Assembly: GCA_003279535.1 (NCBI GenBank)
Contig: QCHO01000004.1
Span: 24,310 to 88,309, forward strand
DNA length: 64,000 bases
Reading direction: 5' to 3'
Source: Prochlorococcus sp. AG-402-C22
GTDB taxonomy: Bacteria > Cyanobacteriota > Cyanobacteriia > PCC-6307 > Cyanobiaceae
Part shown: piece by piece, positions 1 through 8,873 of the stretch
How positions within the stretch are numbered: position 1 is the first letter of the stretch
Layout of the letters: every line of letters begins with the position of its first letter
Made by a program: the position numbers and the translations under genes
The notes under the pieces: generated by a model
Databases searched by the model: none
Seen by the model: the letters and a program-made list of their open reading frames with translations, nothing else
What the model was told of the DNA's origin: nothing

Positions 1-4
1 ACAT
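1..4 (-). CDS. Possible start codon of the next atp gene (subunit b', atpG), cut by the window edge
   Basis: Reading the minus strand, an ATG followed by T lies at the left edge, 69 nt downstream of the atpE stop codon. In cyanobacterial atp operons the gene after atpE encodes subunit b' (atpG). Four bases fit a start beginning ATG-T but prove nothing, so this call rests on operon order alone. Confidence 0.3.
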
Positions 5-73
5 ATGATTCAGTTGAAGTTAAAAAATTAAATTTAAAAAATTGCTAATAAGGAATAGAAGCAATATTAACTT

Positions 74-337
<264 letters not shown>

Positions 338-399
338 TTAATACTTGTGATAAATCTTTTTTGTCATACACGCTTGGACATCCTTTAAATTTAAGAATG

Positions 400-419
400 G
401 GTCTGATAATTTTCAGACC
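400..419 (-). promoter_or_regulatory. Hairpin in the atpB-atpE intercistronic spacer
   Basis: A perfect 7-bp inverted repeat (GGTCTGA / TCAGACC with a 6-nt AT loop) lies in the 167-nt spacer between atpB and atpE. It has no following U-run on the minus strand, so it does not look like a terminator. Subunit c is needed in many copies per enzyme, so an RNA-processing or 5'-stabilising role for the atpE transcript is a reasonable inference. The rest of the spacer shows no gene. Confidence 0.45.
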
Positions 420-486
420 TACGCGATTAGATATTTTGCCAGATTACAGATCCTTTGTAAAAGCATCTAAATCTATTAGATGATAG

Positions 487-1212
487 CTAATGATGTTCTT
501 CAACAGCTTCTCCAATGTAGTAGGCAGCTAGAGTTGCAAATATCAATGCTTGAATTGCACTAGTAAACAAACCTAGAAACATAACAGGTATAGGTAGAAT
601 TAGCGGAACTAAAAAGACTAAAACACCAACTACAAGTTCATCAGCCAAAATATTTCCAAATAACCTGAAAGAAAGTGATAAAGGTTTAGTAAAGTCCTCT
701 AGAATTTTAAAAGGAAGCATAATAGGAGTCGGGTGCACATAGTATTCAAAGTATCTCCAACCTTTATTGCTTAAACCGGCATAGAAATAAGAAAGTGAAA
801 CCAATAGAGCCAAGGCTATTGTTGTATTGATATCTGCAGTAGGTGCTCCCAACTCTCCACTTGGTAACTTAATCAATCTCCAAGGAATTAAAGCTCCTCC
901 CCAATTACTAACAAAGACGAATAAAAATAAGGTTCCTATAAATGGCATCCAATCTCTATAAACTTTTTCACCTATTTGCGTCCTAGCAAGATCTCTTATG
1001 TAATCCCAGAGAAACTCAAGCAGGTTTTGAAGGCCTTTAGGATCATTTTCCATTTTTTTAGTTCCTAAAGAAATAAAAACTAATAACGCTCCTAATAAAA
1101 TCCAAGATGTCAAAAATACCTGCCCATGAAGTCTGATATTTCCAATTTGCCAATAAAGATGTTGACCAACTTCTAATGCTGCAAAATTTGTTAGCAAGGA
1201 ATTAAAGAACAT
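487..1212 (-). CDS. atpB: ATP synthase F0 subunit a
   Basis: This 241-residue stator subunit forms the proton half-channels next to the c-ring in the thylakoid membrane. About five hydrophobic helices are visible. The signature [15 protein letters not shown] places the essential arginine at Arg183. The C-terminal helix ([17 protein letters not shown]) is also typical. Length matches cyanobacterial and plastid AtpI-type subunit a. The gene starts with ATG and follows atpI after a 21-nt gap, in the order atpI-atpB-atpE. Confidence 0.97.
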   Translation of the reverse strand: MFFNSLLTNFAALEVGQHLYWQIGNIRLHGQVFLTSWILLGALLVFISLGTKKMENDPKGLQNLLEFLWDYIRDLARTQIGEKVYRDWMPFIGTLFLFVFVSNWGGALIPWRLIKLPSGELGAPTADINTTIALALLVSLSYFYAGLSNKGWRYFEYYVHPTPIMLPFKILEDFTKPLSLSFRLFGNILADELVVGVLVFLVPLILPIPVMFLGLFTSAIQALIFATLAAYYIGEAVEEHH

Positions 1213-1233
1213 TTGATTTGAAAAAAAATTTAC

Positions 1234-1710
1234 TTAAGAACGTGAAAAATAAAAAATGAGTGAAGGTTTATAAATAAAAAAACCTATCATTGCAGGAAAA
1301 ATATCCAAAGATCCTAGCTTGCTCGCAAAGATAAAGAGGCAAACTGGAACTAATAGTTGCAATTTTGAAACACCTGATGATTCTTTACCAAGTTTTCCTA
1401 CACTTTTAGCAAGCAAACGTAAGTAAAAAATACCGGCAATTGAACCTATAAAAATACTAAAACCAAAAGTAAATCCAAGAAAAATTCCAGTTATTGAACC
1501 CACCAAAATAGAGACAACAAAAGTAATTCCAAAAATTGTTAATTGCAATTTTGTGTATTCATCATTTTGAGAAAGGAAATTTTCTATTTGATTGGCAATG
1601 CCAGATTTGCTTTCTTTGATGATCGAATTATCAAGGGATTGAGGCATTTGAACATTCTCCTTAGAAGGATGCTCCAGTTTTTTTCTATTTGAGTCCACTG
1701 ATGTGAACAT
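1234..1710 (-). CDS. atpI: ATP synthase protein I (AtpI)
   Basis: This 158-residue membrane protein is the first gene of the atp operon. AtpI/UncI proteins help assemble the c-ring; they are not part of the finished enzyme. A polar N-terminus of about 50 residues is followed by four hydrophobic segments (about 57-75, 78-98, 119-131, 134-152). The sequence family is weakly conserved, so the name rests on position directly upstream of atpB and on the membrane topology. The ATG at 1708-1710 is preceded 10 nt upstream by a very strong G-rich ribosome binding site that may be occluded by a leader structure (see 1711-1781). Confidence 0.85.
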   Translation of the reverse strand: MFTSVDSNRKKLEHPSKENVQMPQSLDNSIIKESKSGIANQIENFLSQNDEYTKLQLTIFGITFVVSILVGSITGIFLGFTFGFSIFIGSIAGIFYLRLLAKSVGKLGKESSGVSKLQLLVPVCLFIFASKLGSLDIFPAMIGFFIYKPSLIFYFSRS

Positions 1711-1781
1711 AGTTTAGAAACCCCCTCTGAAATGGTTTGAAGTAAGTATATAAACTCACGGAATCTATCACGGAGAGGGGT
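1711..1781 (-). promoter_or_regulatory. Structured leader of atpI with possible ribosome-binding-site sequestration
   Basis: On the minus strand the run AGAGGGGG (plus 1721-1728) ends 10 nt before the atpI ATG and is an obvious Shine-Dalgarno element. About 45 nt further upstream lies its complement CCCCTCT (plus 1774-1780), able to form a perfect 7-bp stem over the ribosome binding site. Between them TCCGTGA occurs twice at a 12-nt period (plus 1756-1762 and 1768-1774). Such GC runs stand out in this AT-rich spacer. The remainder of 1782-1977 is AT-rich and shows no gene; it should hold the divergent promoters of atpI and ftsW. Confidence 0.5.
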
Positions 1782-1977
1782 CTTTTAGCTAGTTTTTCTC
1801 TATAAAAAGTTAATTCTTAAGATTTGAGCTAAATCTATAACCTGTTTTTTACTTTATTGTTTAAGAAAAATTATTTAGAATAGTCATCTTTTCAATTGAT
1901 TTACACTTCAAAACGTTGATAAAAGACTTGGCAAAGACTCAATTAAACGTCTCAATAGGACAAATACAGCTAAACAA

Positions 1978-3213
1978 TTGGAGATTAGTCAAGAAAAAAT
2001 AAAATATAAAAGGATTTCTAAAAGAAAAACAACCCTTAGTTCTAATTACAAAAATAATAAAAGCAATTTAATAGAATCAATATTTCCCTTACCATGGACG
2101 ATATGGCCTTATGAGGCTAAGATCCTCCTTATCCTCGTTGGAATTTGGTCAATATTAGGCATACTCATTCTAGGATCATCAAGTTGGTGGGTAGCTAGTA
2201 GGGAAATGGGAAATTGGGCTTACTTTTTAAAAAAACAAATTATTTGGACAATTCCAGGTATTTGTCTATTTTATTTCGTTCTTAATACAAACATTAGAAA
2301 TCTTTTAAAGTTTTCAAGGATTATTTTTTATATTTTATTCTTTTTAATTTTCCTAACCAATATTACTGGAATTACAGTAAATGGATCTTCAAGATGGCTA
2401 GTGCTAGGCAATTTACGTCTGCAACCATCTGAATTAATTAAACCTTTTTTAATTCTAGAAGCTTCTAACCTTTTCGCTCATTGGAATCTGATAAAGAATG
2501 ATAAAAAATTAATTTCAATCATCTCCTTTGGTTTATTAATTTTATTAATACTAAAACAGCCTAATTTAAGTACTGCATCATTAACTGGAATTCTTTTTTG
2601 GGTAATGGGTTTATGCGGAGGAGTAAAACTTACCTCTCTTTGCTCATTTGCCTCATTAGGATTCATTACGGGTTGTTTTAGTATCCTTATTAACGAATAT
2701 CAAAAACTTAGGGTTACTTCATTTATTAATCCTTGGAAAGATCAACAGGAAAGTGGATTTCAATTGGTTCAGAGTTTATTAGCTATAGGTTCAGGAGGTC
2801 TATTCGGTCAAGGTTTTGGACTTTCTATACAAAAATTACAGTACCTACCATTTATGTACACAGATTTTATTTTTGCCATCTTTGCAGAAGAATTTGGTTT
2901 GTTAGGATGTTTTCTATTCTTAGGATTTTTAGCAATTTTCTCTTATATAAGCCTCAGAATTGCTCTTAAGTGCAGAAATAACTATACAAAGTTGGTTGCT
3001 ATCGGATGTGGCGTACTATTAATAGGTCAATCAATAATGCATATTGCTGTAGCAACAGGTTCTATGCCTACTACAGGCTTACCACTACCTTTTATCAGTT
3101 ATGGTGGAAATTCATTAGTAGCATCTTTTTTTATTGCAGGAATGTTACTGAGATGTTCATTAGAATCGACAGGGTTCATTGGTATTATTAATACACGAAA
3201 GACTCTTAATTAG
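1978..3213 (+). CDS. ftsW: Peptidoglycan glycosyltransferase FtsW/RodA family, probably FtsW
   Basis: This 411-residue SEDS-family membrane protein polymerises lipid II into glycan strands at the division septum with a class B PBP partner. About ten membrane helices follow a basic N-terminal tail. Family motifs are present: GSSRWLVLGNLRLQPSELIK, the NPWKDQQESGFQ loop with the catalytic Asp at about 255, and the C-terminal MPTTGLPLPFISYGGNS. The start is TTG at 1978; no ATG or GTG occurs in a better position before the first helices. FtsW rather than RodA is inferred from overall resemblance and is not certain. Confidence 0.87.
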   Translation: MEISQEKIKYKRISKRKTTLSSNYKNNKSNLIESIFPLPWTIWPYEAKILLILVGIWSILGILILGSSSWWVASREMGNWAYFLKKQIIWTIPGICLFYFVLNTNIRNLLKFSRIIFYILFFLIFLTNITGITVNGSSRWLVLGNLRLQPSELIKPFLILEASNLFAHWNLIKNDKKLISIISFGLLILLILKQPNLSTASLTGILFWVMGLCGGVKLTSLCSFASLGFITGCFSILINEYQKLRVTSFINPWKDQQESGFQLVQSLLAIGSGGLFGQGFGLSIQKLQYLPFMYTDFIFAIFAEEFGLLGCFLFLGFLAIFSYISLRIALKCRNNYTKLVAIGCGVLLIGQSIMHIAVATGSMPTTGLPLPFISYGGNSLVASFFIAGMLLRCSLESTGFIGIINTRKTLN

Positions 3214-3295
3214 TTAGAATTTAAAAGATTTAAGTCAGGCTATCGAATCATTTAATTTAGTTATTTCAGAATTATCTCAAAAGGGTAATCTGCTT

Positions 3296-3952
3296 ATGCA
3301 AAATGGTCTTAATAATCCAAGCCCATTTACTATTTTTTTGGTTTTCAGCGCAGGACTTTTAACAAGTCTGGGGCCCTGCTCGATATCATTACTACCAGTC
3401 ACAATTGCTTATATAGGAGGAACAGAGAAAAATAAATTTAAACTCATTAGTTTTTCAGGAGGGATTGTTTTTTCACTCGTTGTATTGGGTGCTGCTAGTG
3501 GATTCTTAGGGAAAATCTACGGGCAAATACCATCTTATTACACCTCGGTAGTTGCCTTGATAGCAATAATTATGGGTTTAAATTTACTAGGAATTCTAAA
3601 GTTTCAGTTCCCGAATGGACCTGATTTAAAAATAATTGAAGATAAAATACCATCCTTTTTAGCACCTTTTGCTATAGGAACTACCTTTGGACTAGCCTCT
3701 TCACCTTGCATTACTCCAGTTTTAGCAACTCTTCTAGCTTGGGTATCGCAAGCTAAAAATCCTACAATCTCAATTATTTTTTTATTTTTCTTTGGCGTAG
3801 GCCAGGTAACTCCTTTAATCATTGCTGGAGCTACAGCAGAAAACTTAAAAAAATTTTTAGAGCTCAGAAAATTTAGTCAAATTATTCCCACATTAAGTGG
3901 GATATTTTTAGTTTCCCTAGGATTATTAAATTTATTTTCAAATTGGATTTAA
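3296..3952 (+). CDS. ccdA: CcdA thiol-disulfide transporter for cytochrome c maturation
   Basis: This 218-residue integral membrane protein moves reducing equivalents from the cytoplasmic thioredoxin pool to the thylakoid lumen, where they keep apocytochrome c haem-binding cysteines reduced. Six hydrophobic segments are visible. The two redox cysteines sit in the matching GPC and SPC motifs at Cys28 and Cys138, as expected for the duplicated CcdA/DsbD core. The stop codon is followed immediately by the ATG of ccs1, which supports a shared transcript and translational coupling in the System II cytochrome c pathway. Confidence 0.94.
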   Translation: MQNGLNNPSPFTIFLVFSAGLLTSLGPCSISLLPVTIAYIGGTEKNKFKLISFSGGIVFSLVVLGAASGFLGKIYGQIPSYYTSVVALIAIIMGLNLLGILKFQFPNGPDLKIIEDKIPSFLAPFAIGTTFGLASSPCITPVLATLLAWVSQAKNPTISIIFLFFFGVGQVTPLIIAGATAENLKKFLELRKFSQIIPTLSGIFLVSLGLLNLFSNWI

Positions 3953-5239
3953 ATGATAATTTTTAAGAATTTAATTATAAAAATATCAAGTTTAAGATTC
4001 GCTATATCACTCATAATCTTCATAGCCATTTCAAGTGGCCTAGGAACTTTCATACCTCAAGGTAGTAATAAAAAATTCTACATTGATATTTTCGATGATG
4101 CTCCTATTTTAGGATTTTTAAATGGCGAAAAAGTCTTACAACTCCAATTGGACCATATATATACAAGCTTTTGGTTTTTATTTGCATTAATTCTTCTTTG
4201 CATTTCTCTAGCAGCTTGTAGTTTCAGGAGGCAAATCCCTTCCTTAAAAGCTTCATTAAAATGGATTGAATATAAGAATGACAAAAAATTTAGCAAACTG
4301 CAATTAACTTTTAGTCACCAAATCAATGAAGATACAGACTACATATCAAAAGCTGATTTATTACTTAAAAAACAAGGATGGCAAACATACAAATTTAAAA
4401 GTCATATTTCTGCAAGAAGGGGGTTAATTGGAAAAATCGGTCCTTTAGTTGTACATATTGGATTAATAACATTACTTATAGGTTCAGCATATGGAAGTTT
4501 TACAAGTCAATCAAAACAACAATATTTGTTGCCTGGGGAAAGCTTGGATCTTATTAATGAGAGCACTAACTCAAAAGCCAATGTAAAATTAGTTGATTTT
4601 TCTATCGAAAGAGAAAGTGATGGTATACCAAAACAGTTTATTTCAAAGTTAGATTTTTCTTCTGAGGACTTAAAATTAAATGAAATAAAAACTGCCAAAG
4701 TTAATCACCCAATAAGGTTTCAAGGATTAACTATTTATCAAGCTGATTGGTCAATATCTAATGTTGTTTTAGAAATAGATAATATCCTTTATCAATTACA
4801 ATTAAAGGAGATTCCTGAAATCGGAAATCAAGTTTGGGGAGTTTTAGTTGAATTAGGTTCAGAGAATAAAAAAAATTTCCTTCTAACAATAGATAATGAG
4901 AATGGTCCACTTAAAATTTCAAATATAGAAAATTTTTCCGGAAATAATCTATATATCAATGAAGATCCCTTGGAAGTCAACTCTTCAAAAGTAGCTCTGA
5001 AAAAAATAATCTCCAGCAGTGGATTAATAATTAAAAATGATCCGTCTATACCATTTATTTACTTTTCTTTTATCTTAATAATTTTTGGAACAATAATAAG
5101 TCTTATACCTACTAACCAATTATGGATTCTCGTAAATAAGGAATCACAAAAGTTATCCATTGGAGGTCTAAGCAATAAAAATCTTGTTGGTTTTAAAAAA
5201 GAATTTTTTAAATTATCAGAAGAAATAAAAAATTTTTAA
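3953..5239 (+). CDS. ccs1: Cytochrome c biogenesis protein Ccs1/ResB
   Basis: This 428-residue protein is the large partner of CcsA in System II haem delivery and ligation to apocytochromes c. Three N-terminal helices are visible (about 15-35, 72-90, 160-180), followed by a lumenal domain of roughly 190 residues and a fourth helix near 365-390. His168 in [16 protein letters not shown] at the start of helix three matches the conserved haem-ligating position of the family. The gene abuts ccdA directly. Its TAA overlaps the queF stop on the other strand, both using the palindrome TTAA. Confidence 0.94.
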   Translation: MIIFKNLIIKISSLRFAISLIIFIAISSGLGTFIPQGSNKKFYIDIFDDAPILGFLNGEKVLQLQLDHIYTSFWFLFALILLCISLAACSFRRQIPSLKASLKWIEYKNDKKFSKLQLTFSHQINEDTDYISKADLLLKKQGWQTYKFKSHISARRGLIGKIGPLVVHIGLITLLIGSAYGSFTSQSKQQYLLPGESLDLINESTNSKANVKLVDFSIERESDGIPKQFISKLDFSSEDLKLNEIKTAKVNHPIRFQGLTIYQADWSISNVVLEIDNILYQLQLKEIPEIGNQVWGVLVELGSENKKNFLLTIDNENGPLKISNIENFSGNNLYINEDPLEVNSSKVALKKIISSSGLIIKNDPSIPFIYFSFILIIFGTIISLIPTNQLWILVNKESQKLSIGGLSNKNLVGFKKEFFKLSEEIKNF

Positions 5240-5646
5240 TTTTTTTTCTGTCCACTAAAAATATCTAATTGCATAGAAACATTTCCTCTGGGGTTAAATG
5301 CAGCATTTAAATGTATCCAGTGAGGTGAGCCTGCATTCACTAAATCATCCATAATTCTATTAACAACTTCCTCATGTGATATTTTCATATCTCTAAAATT
5401 ATTAATATAAAGCTTTAGAGACTTCAACTCATAGACTCTCAAATTTGGTTGATAAACAATATTTAGCTTTGCAAAATCCGGATAACCAGAAAAGGGGCAC
5501 TTACATGTAAATTCAGGTAACTGGATAGAAATTTCATAAATTCTTTTTTTATTAGGATTCTCAAAACAAATTATTTTTGATTCTTCAATAATTCTTTCAC
5601 CATATAGTGGTCTCTGTGTCGAATCATCTAATTTAGCTGTACTCAT
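5236..5646 (-). CDS. queF: NADPH-dependent 7-cyano-7-deazaguanine reductase QueF
   Basis: QueF reduces preQ0 to preQ1 in the synthesis of queuosine for tRNA wobble positions. The 136-residue protein is the single-domain (B. subtilis-like) form. The CPFSGYPDF segment supplies the catalytic Cys50 and Asp57, and the QueF motif ELKSLKLY at 73-80 binds NADPH. The ATG start has no competing codon. The gene is convergent with ccs1 and overlaps it by 4 nt. Confidence 0.96.
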   Translation of the reverse strand: MSTAKLDDSTQRPLYGERIIEESKIICFENPNKKRIYEISIQLPEFTCKCPFSGYPDFAKLNIVYQPNLRVYELKSLKLYINNFRDMKISHEEVVNRIMDDLVNAGSPHWIHLNAAFNPRGNVSMQLDIFSGQKKN

Positions 5647-5724
5647 TTTTAGTGGAACTTATTTACTAAACCTATATAAAAAGATCAAAATTCGCAAAAT
5701 TCTCAAAAAGCTTAAGTATTACAA

Positions 5725-6072
5725 TTGACTAAGTCAAAACCTGTGAAATCTTATTTTTGTATCAATAGCAACAATCATAATGCCATTCAAAGGGGTTATA
5801 TGTGTTTAGTTCAAAGACAAAAATTAATGGACATTTGTTTGATAACTATCGATAACAACTTAAATACATCCCTTCAACCAAAGAGTGCAGTTGGAATGTT
5901 ATGGCTTCAAACACACTTTGAGAATGATAAGTGGGAAGCATTATCAAATAGTACAGTAATTATTTCTGAGGAAAACTCCAAATTATTAATTGAAGATGCC
6001 ATGAATGCAGGCCTTGATATTAAATGTTTTTCTGATATTTCAATGATGGATGTTTTCCCAAAAAACAATTAA
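5725..6072 (+). CDS. Conserved-looking small hypothetical protein upstream of glnB
   Basis: The family is not recognised. The 115-residue reading frame is a soluble protein with no helix or signal peptide. It contains a hydrophobic core pattern and the segment KSAVGMLWLQTHFEN, followed by a short alpha/beta-looking C-terminus. The start is uncertain: a TTG at 5725 gives the full length, but ATG codons at 5800 (residue 26) and 5827 (residue 35) would make a shorter protein of about 80-90 residues. It ends only 24 nt before glnB on the same strand, so the two are probably co-transcribed. Confidence 0.65.
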   Translation: MTKSKPVKSYFCINSNNHNAIQRGYMCLVQRQKLMDICLITIDNNLNTSLQPKSAVGMLWLQTHFENDKWEALSNSTVIISEENSKLLIEDAMNAGLDIKCFSDISMMDVFPKNN

Positions 6073-6435
<363 letters not shown>

Positions 6436-6436
6436 T

Positions 6437-7249
6437 TCAAAGAGTTTCATTTACTAAATTTTGTATATATTCACTATTAATTCTTGGATTTGATTCACTT
6501 CTTAAGCACATCCAAGCTAGATATTCATGATTTCCAGCCGGACCTACTAAAGGAGAAGCTATCAAACTCTTTATATTCCATTGAAAATTCTTAGCAGCAT
6601 TAATAACAGACTCTATAGCCTCAGTGTGGAATTTAGGATTGCGAACAACTCCACCTTTGCTGACTTTATCTTTACCCACCTCAAACTGGGGTTTAATTAA
6701 AAATATTCCCTCTATAGAATCTCCTACTAATAAATTACTAATAGAATTAAAAACTAACTTTAATGAAATAAAAGACAAATCAGCAACTACAAAATTTGGC
6801 AATTCAACACTTCTAGATAAAAGATCATTAGGTTTTAAATTTCGAATATTTGTTCGTTCAAAAAGTATAACTTTTGGATTTTTTCTAATCTTCCATGCAG
6901 TCTGTCCATAACCAACATCTATCCCATAAACTAACTTTGCTCCTTGTTGCAATAAGCAATCAGTAAATCCCCCAGTTGAGATTCCTGCATCAATACATAT
7001 TTTATCTTTTACATTAATTTCAAGTCTTTTAAATGCCTCTAATAATTTTTCGCCACCCCTTGACACAAACATAGGTTCGGAATCGATAAAAAATTCAGAA
7101 CCAATTAATACTTGCTGTCCAGGTTTATCCAATACTTTGCCATTAATATCTCTTACCTTGCCTGCAAGAATTAAACCTTGGGCTTTTTGGCGAGTTTCAC
7201 ATAAACCTTTGTTGAGAAGATAAAGGTCTAATCTACTTTTTTCAATCAT
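6437..7249 (-). CDS. tlyA: TlyA-family rRNA 2'-O-methyltransferase (S4 and FtsJ domains)
   Basis: The 270-residue protein has an N-terminal S4 RNA-binding domain (about 1-60, starting RLDLYLLNKGL) joined to an FtsJ-type methyltransferase domain with the SAM-binding motif CIDAGISTGGFTDCLLQQGA near residue 80. TlyA proteins 2'-O-methylate cytidines in 16S and/or 23S rRNA; older annotations call them haemolysin A. The target in this organism is inferred from the family. It is divergent from purB across a 281-nt spacer and convergent with glnB. Confidence 0.9.
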   Translation of the reverse strand: MIEKSRLDLYLLNKGLCETRQKAQGLILAGKVRDINGKVLDKPGQQVLIGSEFFIDSEPMFVSRGGEKLLEAFKRLEINVKDKICIDAGISTGGFTDCLLQQGAKLVYGIDVGYGQTAWKIRKNPKVILFERTNIRNLKPNDLLSRSVELPNFVVADLSFISLKLVFNSISNLLVGDSIEGIFLIKPQFEVGKDKVSKGGVVRNPKFHTEAIESVINAAKNFQWNIKSLIASPLVGPAGNHEYLAWMCLRSESNPRINSEYIQNLVNETL

Positions 7250-7530
7250 CTATTCATCCATAAAAAAAGACTGAATAATGAACTTCTACAAGATTAAGAT
7301 CCAAATTCTTTAATACCTTCTAATTTTAAATAAGAACTAAAGAATTACCCATTATTAACGAAGGCAATTTGTGAAAATATTTTAATATTTAAACTTTCTT
7401 TAACAGTTAAAAAATCTGTTACATAAAAATAATAAACAGACAAATATGTGCAATGGCAAGTACATCTTTAAGGTATAGGGCAATTATTCGATTTTGGTTA
7501 TAAAGTTTAAGATGGTGATTATTTAAAATT
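7250..7530. promoter_or_regulatory. Divergent promoter region between tlyA and purB
   Basis: This 281-nt AT-rich stretch separates two divergent genes and must carry both promoters. A small inverted repeat, TAACAG / CTGTTA with a 9-nt loop, lies at 7401-7421. Only very short reading frames occur (the longest noticed is 16 codons beginning at 7452), so I do not call a gene. No tRNA or recognisable small RNA was seen. Confidence 0.4.
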
Positions 7531-8826
7531 GTGATCGAGCGTTACACATTTCCCGAAATGGGGCAAATCTGGACTGAAAGTGCAAAATTCCAGAGTTGGC
7601 TTAAGGTTGAAATAGCTGCATGTGAAGCAAATTGTTCTCTCGGAAAAATTCCTGAGAATGCCATGAAAGATATTCGTTCAAATGCAAAGTTTGATGAATC
7701 CAGAATTAAAGAAATTGAGAAAGAAGTTAAACATGATGTAATAGCATTTCTTACAAGCGTCAACGAATTTGTAGGAGACTCTGGTAGATATATACATGTT
7801 GGAATGACAAGTAGTGATGTACTTGATACCGGATTATCTCTTCAGTTAAAGGATTCTAGTGAATTATTACTAAAAGAAATTGAGAAACTAGAAAATGAAG
7901 TCAGATTATTAGCAAGAAAGCATAAAAATACACTAATGATTGGCAGATCACATGCTATTCATGGGGAACCAATTTCCTTTGGTTTTAAACTTGCCGGATG
8001 GTTAGCAGAAATAATAAGAAACAAAAAAAGATTATTAACACTTAAAGAATCCGTAGCAATAGGACAAATAAGTGGTGCAATGGGAACTTACGCTAATACA
8101 AACCCTGAAGTAGAACAAATAACTTGTGATTTACTCGGCTTAAGACCAGATACAGCAAGTACACAGGTCATATCAAGAGACAGACATGCAGAATATGTTC
8201 AAACAATTGCACTTGTTGGTGCTTCGCTAGATAGATTCGCGACTGAAATAAGAAATTTACAGAGAACTGATGTTTTAGAAGTTGAGGAAGGATTTACAAA
8301 AGGGCAGAAAGGAAGTTCAGCAATGCCTCATAAAAGAAATCCTATTCGGAGTGAAAGAGTAAGCGGTTTAGCGAGAATTTTGAGGAGTTACGTCTTAACA
8401 GCTCTCGAAAATGTCCCACTTTGGCATGAAAGAGATATAAGCCATAGTTCAAATGAGCGTATTATGTTACCTGACGTATCAATCTGTTTGCATTTTATGA
8501 TTAGAGAAATGAAAGATATAGTTAGCAATTTGGAAGTTTACCCAAAAAATATGCTCAAAAATTTAAATATTTATGGCGGCGTAATTTTTAGTCAGAAAGT
8601 TTTACTTTTACTTGTAGAGAAGGGCATGTCTAGAGAAAAGGCTTATAGCCTAGTACAAAAAAATGCGCATCAGGCCTGGAATACTGAAAATGGGAATTTC
8701 AAAGAAAATATAGAGAGAGATAATGAAATTATGGATTTTATTGATCAACGTGATTTAGAAGAATGTTTTAATCCTTCAATTCATCTCAATAATTTAAGTG
8801 TAATATGGGAGAAGCTCGGTATCTAG
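7531..8826 (+). CDS. purB: Adenylosuccinate lyase
   Basis: PurB removes fumarate from SAICAR and from adenylosuccinate in purine synthesis. The 431-residue protein belongs to the fumarase/aspartase superfamily, with the TSSDVLDT segment, the catalytic-base region SHAIHGEPISFG and the mobile-loop signature GSSAMPHKRNP at about 261-271, where the serine acts in catalysis. The start is GTG at 7531; the nearest upstream ATG (7512) runs into a stop after four codons. fumC, which acts on the fumarate released, lies 47 nt downstream on the same strand. Confidence 0.97.
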   Translation: MIERYTFPEMGQIWTESAKFQSWLKVEIAACEANCSLGKIPENAMKDIRSNAKFDESRIKEIEKEVKHDVIAFLTSVNEFVGDSGRYIHVGMTSSDVLDTGLSLQLKDSSELLLKEIEKLENEVRLLARKHKNTLMIGRSHAIHGEPISFGFKLAGWLAEIIRNKKRLLTLKESVAIGQISGAMGTYANTNPEVEQITCDLLGLRPDTASTQVISRDRHAEYVQTIALVGASLDRFATEIRNLQRTDVLEVEEGFTKGQKGSSAMPHKRNPIRSERVSGLARILRSYVLTALENVPLWHERDISHSSNERIMLPDVSICLHFMIREMKDIVSNLEVYPKNMLKNLNIYGGVIFSQKVLLLLVEKGMSREKAYSLVQKNAHQAWNTENGNFKENIERDNEIMDFIDQRDLEECFNPSIHLNNLSVIWEKLGI

Positions 8827-8873
8827 ATTACTGAAAACCTTATCTAAGTTTAACCAGTGTTTTCAGAAGAATA

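Noticed and set aside
5716-5731. An NtcA site (GTATTACAATTGAC) upstream of the glnB region
   Set aside because: The second half is GAC instead of TAC, and the site overlaps a candidate start codon.
7401-7425. An HLR1-like light-response element near GTTAAAAAATCTGTTACATA
   Set aside because: The two half-sites are 12 bp apart, not 10, and the first lacks the conserved C.
7452-7502. A 16-codon peptide gene starting at 7452 upstream of purB
   Set aside because: Too short to judge, no ribosome binding site, and composition gives no support.
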